Source: Pseudomonadota bacterium
Lineage (GTDB): Bacteria; Pseudomonadota; Alphaproteobacteria; Rhizobiales; Devosiaceae
Assembly: GCA_023433775.1 (NCBI GenBank)
Contig: JAEYTY010000135.1
Location: forward strand, 1 to 34,893
DNA: 34,893 nucleotides
Reading direction: 5' to 3'
In this document: piece after piece, positions 32,206-34,893 of the stretch
How positions within the stretch are numbered: the stretch's first letter is position 1
Layout: every line of letters begins with the position of its first letter
Translations under genes and position numbers: made by a program
Notes under the pieces: generated by a model
The model's database searches: none
Told to the model about the DNA's origin: nothing
The model's input: only the letters and a program-made list of their open reading frames with translations

Positions 32206-32287
32206 GCCACTCGACCATAGGTCTCGTGGCCTTCTCACCTAAAATCTCCCCACCGGGGAGATTTTGCCAGCGGCACGGTTCGAAGTT
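32206..32287 (-). repeat. Multi-hairpin intergenic element, copy E (between lacI and xylB)
   Basis: Reverse-oriented copy that begins just past the lacI stop. The terminal hairpin is GCCAC (32206) with GTGGC (32226-32230) and GACC with GGTC. The main hairpin has 11-bp arms 32241-32251 and 32255-32265, and the mini-hairpin is TGCC-AGC-GGCA (32265-32275). The parS-like end is not present, but the AACTTCGA flank shared with copy C remains. The GCCAT/ATGGC pair of other copies has changed on both sides to GCCAC/GTGGC. Confidence 0.83.
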
Positions 32288-32323
32288 GAAATTGGGATTT
32301 TCCTGCGCGACAATCTGCGCTAA
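32285..32323 (+). pseudogene. Remnant: second copy of the lacI 3' end
   Basis: Translates as VEIGIFLRDNLR-stop, against IEIGIFLRDNLR-stop at the end of the intact gene (32155-32193). Seven of 36 coding bases differ, all synonymous except one Ile/Val change. Copy E of the repeat lies between the two. Confidence 0.75.
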
Positions 32324-32338
32324 GAAACGCGCCATCCA

Positions 32339-32418
32339 TAAAATTGGTGCGGCCCGAAAACGGGCGGGAGGACGTTCTGATGTTAAGCTGGCCCACTCAT
32401 GAGGTACGTGCCTCATGA
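32339..32418 (+). promoter_or_regulatory. Structured xylB leader: possible -10, hairpin, SD, upstream ORF and start-codon inverted repeat
   Basis: A TAAAAT at 32339-32344 could be the -10. Hairpin GCCCG-AAAA-CGGGC is at 32352-32365, followed at once by GGGAGG (32366-32371). A perfect 8-bp inverted repeat, TCATGAGG (32397-32404) and CCTCATGA (32411-32418), encloses a TACGTG spacer. It covers both the GAGG that could serve xylB and the xylB ATG. As DNA it could also be a LacI-type operator, since its centre is CG. Confidence 0.6.
32380..32418 (+). CDS. 12-codon leader peptide ORF upstream of xylB
   Basis: ATG at 32380, eight bases after GGGAGG, encodes MLSWPTHEVRAS, and its TGA (32416-32418) overlaps the xylB ATG as ATGA. 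The Shine-Dalgarno sequence is stronger than anything directly before xylB. Ribosomes reading this ORF would pass through the inverted repeat at 32397-32418 and could re-initiate at xylB. Translation is inferred, not shown. Confidence 0.5.
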   Translation: MLSWPTHEVRAS

Positions 32419-33878
32419 CCTATCTCGGAATTGACATCGGCACGTCTGGCGTCAAGGCGCTGTTGATTGACGGCAATGGCAAAGCGCTTGGCGAGGCTTC
32501 CGCTCCGGCGGTTGAGCCGGTTCGGCCTCATCCTGGCTGGTCAGAACAGAACCCGGCGGATTGGTGGACGGCAACGCTGGGCGCTATCGACAAGCTCAAG
32601 CAATCTCATCCCGCCCAATTGGCTGCGGTGCGCGGCATTGGCCTTTCGGGCCACATGCATGGCGCGACGCTGCTGGGCAAGGATGACGAGGTGCTCCGCC
32701 CCTGCATTCTCTGGAATGATGGCCGCTCGGCAGCCGAATGCGCCGAAATGGAAGCCGCGCTCCCGACCCTGCGCGAGCTGGCCGGCAATATTGCCATGCC
32801 CGGTTTTACCGCGCCCAAGATTGCCTGGGTGCGCAAGCATGAGCCCGAAATTTTCGGCAAGATCGCCAAGGTGCTGCTGCCCAAGGCCTATGTGCGCCTG
32901 CTGCTCTCTGGCGAGCATGTCGAGGACATGTCGGACGCTGCCGGAACGCTGTGGCTCGATGTGGCCAAGCGCGACTGGTCGGACGATTTGCTGGCCGTGA
33001 CCGGCCTCAATCGCTCCCATATGCCGCGCCTTGTGGAAGGCTCGGCGGTGTCGGGGCAATTGAAGCCGGAACTGGCGCAGCGCTGGGGCATGAGTGGCTC
33101 GGTGGTCATTGCCGGTGGTGCCGGCGACAATGCCGCCGCCGCCTGTGGCATCGGCGCTATCCGTCCCGGCGAGGGCTTTGTCTCGCTGGGCACGTCGGGC
33201 GTGTTGTTCGTGGCCAATGACCGTTTCCGGCCCAATACGGCCGGCGCCGTGCACGCCTTCTGCCACGCCATTCCTGATAGCTGGCACCAGATGGGCGTCA
33301 TCCTTTCGGCCACCGACTCGCTCAACTGGCTCTCCCGCATCACCGGGCAGAAACAGGCCGATCTCGCCGGCGCCGCCGAAGCCCAGTTCAAGGGCCCGGG
33401 CGAAGCGATCTTCCTGCCCTATCTTTCGGGTGAGCGCACGCCGCACAACAATGCCGGCGCGCGCGGCTCGTTTACCGGCCTCTCCCAATCGACCGACCCG
33501 GCGCAACTGGCGCAGGCGGTGATGGAAGGCGTGACCTTTGCCATGCGCGATTGCCAGCGCGTGCTGGCCGATGCGGGCACGAAAATCGACCGGCTGCTGG
33601 CCGTGGGCGGAGGGTCGAAATCGGCGCTCTGGCTCAAAATGCTGGCAACCAATCTCGATATGGAAATTTCGCTGCCGGAAGACGGCGATTTCGGCGGGGC
33701 GCTTGGCGCGGCCCGCCTGGGCCTCTGCGCAGCCGATGGGGTCTCGCCCCAATCGGTCATGTCCATGCCGCCGATCAAGACCACTATTGCGCCCGACAAA
33801 TCCCTGTCGGCCGCCTATTCCGACCAATATGCACGCTATCGCGCGCTTTATCCTGCCATCGAGGAGGCACGTTCGTGA
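32415..33878 (+). CDS. xylB: Xylulokinase
   Basis: FGGY-family kinase phosphorylating D-xylulose to xylulose 5-phosphate for the pentose phosphate pathway. The 487-residue product begins with the ATP-loop TYLGIDIGTSGVKALLID, then HMHGATLL, CILWNDGRS, and VVIAGGAGDNAAAACGIGAI, where Asp is the catalytic base. LSGERTPHNNAGARGSF and LLAVGGGSKSALWLKMLA close the second domain. The start at 32415 is fixed by the family N-terminus and overlaps the 12-codon leader ORF as ATGA. The stop overlaps the xylA GTG as GTGA, so the two enzymes are coupled in reverse of pathway order. Confidence 0.97.
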   Translation: MTYLGIDIGTSGVKALLIDGNGKALGEASAPAVEPVRPHPGWSEQNPADWWTATLGAIDKLKQSHPAQLAAVRGIGLSGHMHGATLLGKDDEVLRPCILWNDGRSAAECAEMEAALPTLRELAGNIAMPGFTAPKIAWVRKHEPEIFGKIAKVLLPKAYVRLLLSGEHVEDMSDAAGTLWLDVAKRDWSDDLLAVTGLNRSHMPRLVEGSAVSGQLKPELAQRWGMSGSVVIAGGAGDNAAAACGIGAIRPGEGFVSLGTSGVLFVANDRFRPNTAGAVHAFCHAIPDSWHQMGVILSATDSLNWLSRITGQKQADLAGAAEAQFKGPGEAIFLPYLSGERTPHNNAGARGSFTGLSQSTDPAQLAQAVMEGVTFAMRDCQRVLADAGTKIDRLLAVGGGSKSALWLKMLATNLDMEISLPEDGDFGGALGAARLGLCAADGVSPQSVMSMPPIKTTIAPDKSLSAAYSDQYARYRALYPAIEEARS

Positions 33879-34893
33879 CCGATTTTTTCAAGGGTCTCAG
33901 CCAGGTTAAATATGAAGGCACCGGGAGCAAGAACCCGCTGGCCTATCGTCACTACAACAAGGACGAAGTGATCGCCGGCAAGCGGATGGAAGACCATATC
34001 CGCCCCGCTATCGCCTATTGGCACACCTTTGCCCAGGAAGGCGGCGACCCGTTCGGTGGCCGGACCTTCGACCGTCCCTGGTTCGACAAGGGCATGGAAG
34101 GCGCCAAGCTCAAGGCCGAAGTGGCTTTTGAGTTCTTCGACCTGATCGATGTGCCCTTCTACTGCTTCCACGACGTCGACGTGGCGCCGGAAGGCGCGAC
34201 GCTGGCCGAGAGCAACAAGAACCTGCGCGCCATTGGCGACATTTTTGCCAAGAAGATGCAGGAAAGCGGCAAGAAGCTGCTCTGGGGCACGGCAAACCTC
34301 TTCTCCAACCGCCGCTATATGGCGGGCGCTGCCACCAATCCCGATCCGGAAATCTTCGCCTATGCCGCCGGCCAGGTGAAGGCCGTGCTCGAGCTGACCA
34401 ATGAACTGGGCGGCGAGAACTATGTGCTCTGGGGCGGCCGTGAAGGCTATGAAACCCTGCTCAACACCAAGATCGGCCAGGAACAGGACCAGATGGCCCG
34501 CTTCCTGCACCTCGTCATCGAGCACGCCGAAAAGATCGGCTTCAAGGGCCAGATCCTGATCGAACCCAAGCCGCAGGAGCCGAGCAAGCACCAGTATGAC
34601 TTCGACGTCGCCACCGTTTATGGCTTCCTCCAGAAATACGGTCTCGAAAAGAAGGTGAAGTGCAATATCGAGGTTGGCCATGCCTTCCTCGCCGGGCATT
34701 CCTTTGAGCACGAGCTCGCCATCGCCTCCTCGCTCGGCATGCTGGGCTCGGTCGATGCCAATCGCAACGACCTGCAATCGGGCTGGGACACCGACCAGTT
34801 CCCCAACAACCCCGGCGAAATGGCGCTCGCCTTCTACTACATCCTGAAGCAAGGCGGGCTCGGCAAGGGTGGCTTCAACTTCGACGCCAAGGT
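33875..34893 (+). CDS. xylA: Xylose isomerase (3' end outside window)
   Basis: Converts D-xylose to D-xylulose, the first step of the isomerase pathway. About 339 residues are visible, and the C-terminal ~95 lie beyond the window. Seen are KYEGTGSKNPLAYRHYN, the catalytic His in FYCFHDVDVAPEG, WGTANLFSNRRY, the metal ligands in ILIEPKPQEPSKHQYDFD and NIEVGHAFLAGHSFEHE, and GWDTDQFPNN. It starts with GTG at 33875 overlapping xylB as GTGA. It is one operon with xylB, probably controlled by the LacI protein upstream. Confidence 0.97.
   Translation, partial: MTDFFKGLSQVKYEGTGSKNPLAYRHYNKDEVIAGKRMEDHIRPAIAYWHTFAQEGGDPFGGRTFDRPWFDKGMEGAKLKAEVAFEFFDLIDVPFYCFHDVDVAPEGATLAESNKNLRAIGDIFAKKMQESGKKLLWGTANLFSNRRYMAGAATNPDPEIFAYAAGQVKAVLELTNELGGENYVLWGGREGYETLLNTKIGQEQDQMARFLHLVIEHAEKIGFKGQILIEPKPQEPSKHQYDFDVATVYGFLQKYGLEKKVKCNIEVGHAFLAGHSFEHELAIASSLGMLGSVDANRNDLQSGWDTDQFPNNPGEMALAFYYILKQGGLGKGGFNFDAK

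Noticed and set aside
34675..34700. Xylose isomerase has EVGHAF where E. coli has EANHAT
   Set aside because: The metal-binding Glu and His are kept, and variation at these positions is common in rhizobial-type enzymes, so this is not a defect.
1..34893. CRISPR arrays, insertion sequences, integrases, tRNA or rRNA genes
   Set aside because: No regularly spaced direct repeats, transposase motifs, cloverleaf or rRNA sequence was recognised anywhere in the window.

Overview
The window reads as a piece of an alphaproteobacterial chromosome of the order Hyphomicrobiales (Rhizobiales), most likely a Devosia-like organism. The evidence is high GC with strong GC3 bias, the linked hrcA-grpE, dnaK/dnaJ, rph-rdgB-hemW and rsmI-yraN-gshB groups, a ScfR-type regulator divergent from isocitrate lyase, CtrA-type and parS-like sites, and a LacI/xylB/xylA locus. 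The genus is an inference. No rRNA, tRNA, CRISPR array, insertion sequence or prophage was seen. No gene-free stretch exceeds about 260 bases.

Layout. 1-2940: AraC-methyltransferase fusion (cut by the window), DUF2244 membrane protein, nth, DUF2214 membrane protein and a divergent TetR regulator with a 50-bp operator. 3018-5873: adenosine kinase, pyrF, an NADPH-dependent FMN reductase and a VOC protein. 5877-10754 (minus strand): GT8 glycosyltransferase, dnaJ, a BrnTA toxin-antitoxin pair and dnaK with a sigma-32-type promoter. 10983-13396: fused pabB-pabC coupled to pncA. 13445-15270 (minus): hrcA and grpE. 15417-18118: rph, a 67-aa coupled ORF, rdgB and hemW, behind a perfect CtrA box. 18115-22509: LpoA-like lipoprotein (minus), then rsmI, yraN, gshB, a DUF2283 gene and a MarC protein. 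22519-25768: GH25 lipoprotein (minus), yifB/comM and a cold-shock/DUF1294 fusion. 25936-29855: aceA, a small unknown protein, the divergent ScfR regulator and a YafY-type WYL regulator. 29994-34893: galM, LacI regulator, xylB and xylA (cut by the window).

The most unusual content lies between genes. Five copies of an element of about 40-100 bp occur at 8072, 14102, 25800, 27289 and 32206. A full copy has a parS-like 16-mer followed by three hairpins. The stems differ in sequence between copies but stay complementary, so structure is being kept. All four CACGTG hexamers I found lie in parS-like contexts, three of them in these elements. One element sits directly after the lacI stop codon and separates it from a second, synonymously diverged copy of the last 12 lacI codons, which looks like a scar of allele replacement.

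Further downstream, the xylB leader carries a 12-codon ORF with a strong ribosome binding site. It overlaps xylB as ATGA, and an inverted repeat would hide the xylB start. Other points of interest are the TetR operator laid over a possibly leaderless start, a CtrA box in the -35 region of rph, the ATGA-coupled ORF between rph and rdgB, and a conserved-looking small protein encoded between scfR and aceA.
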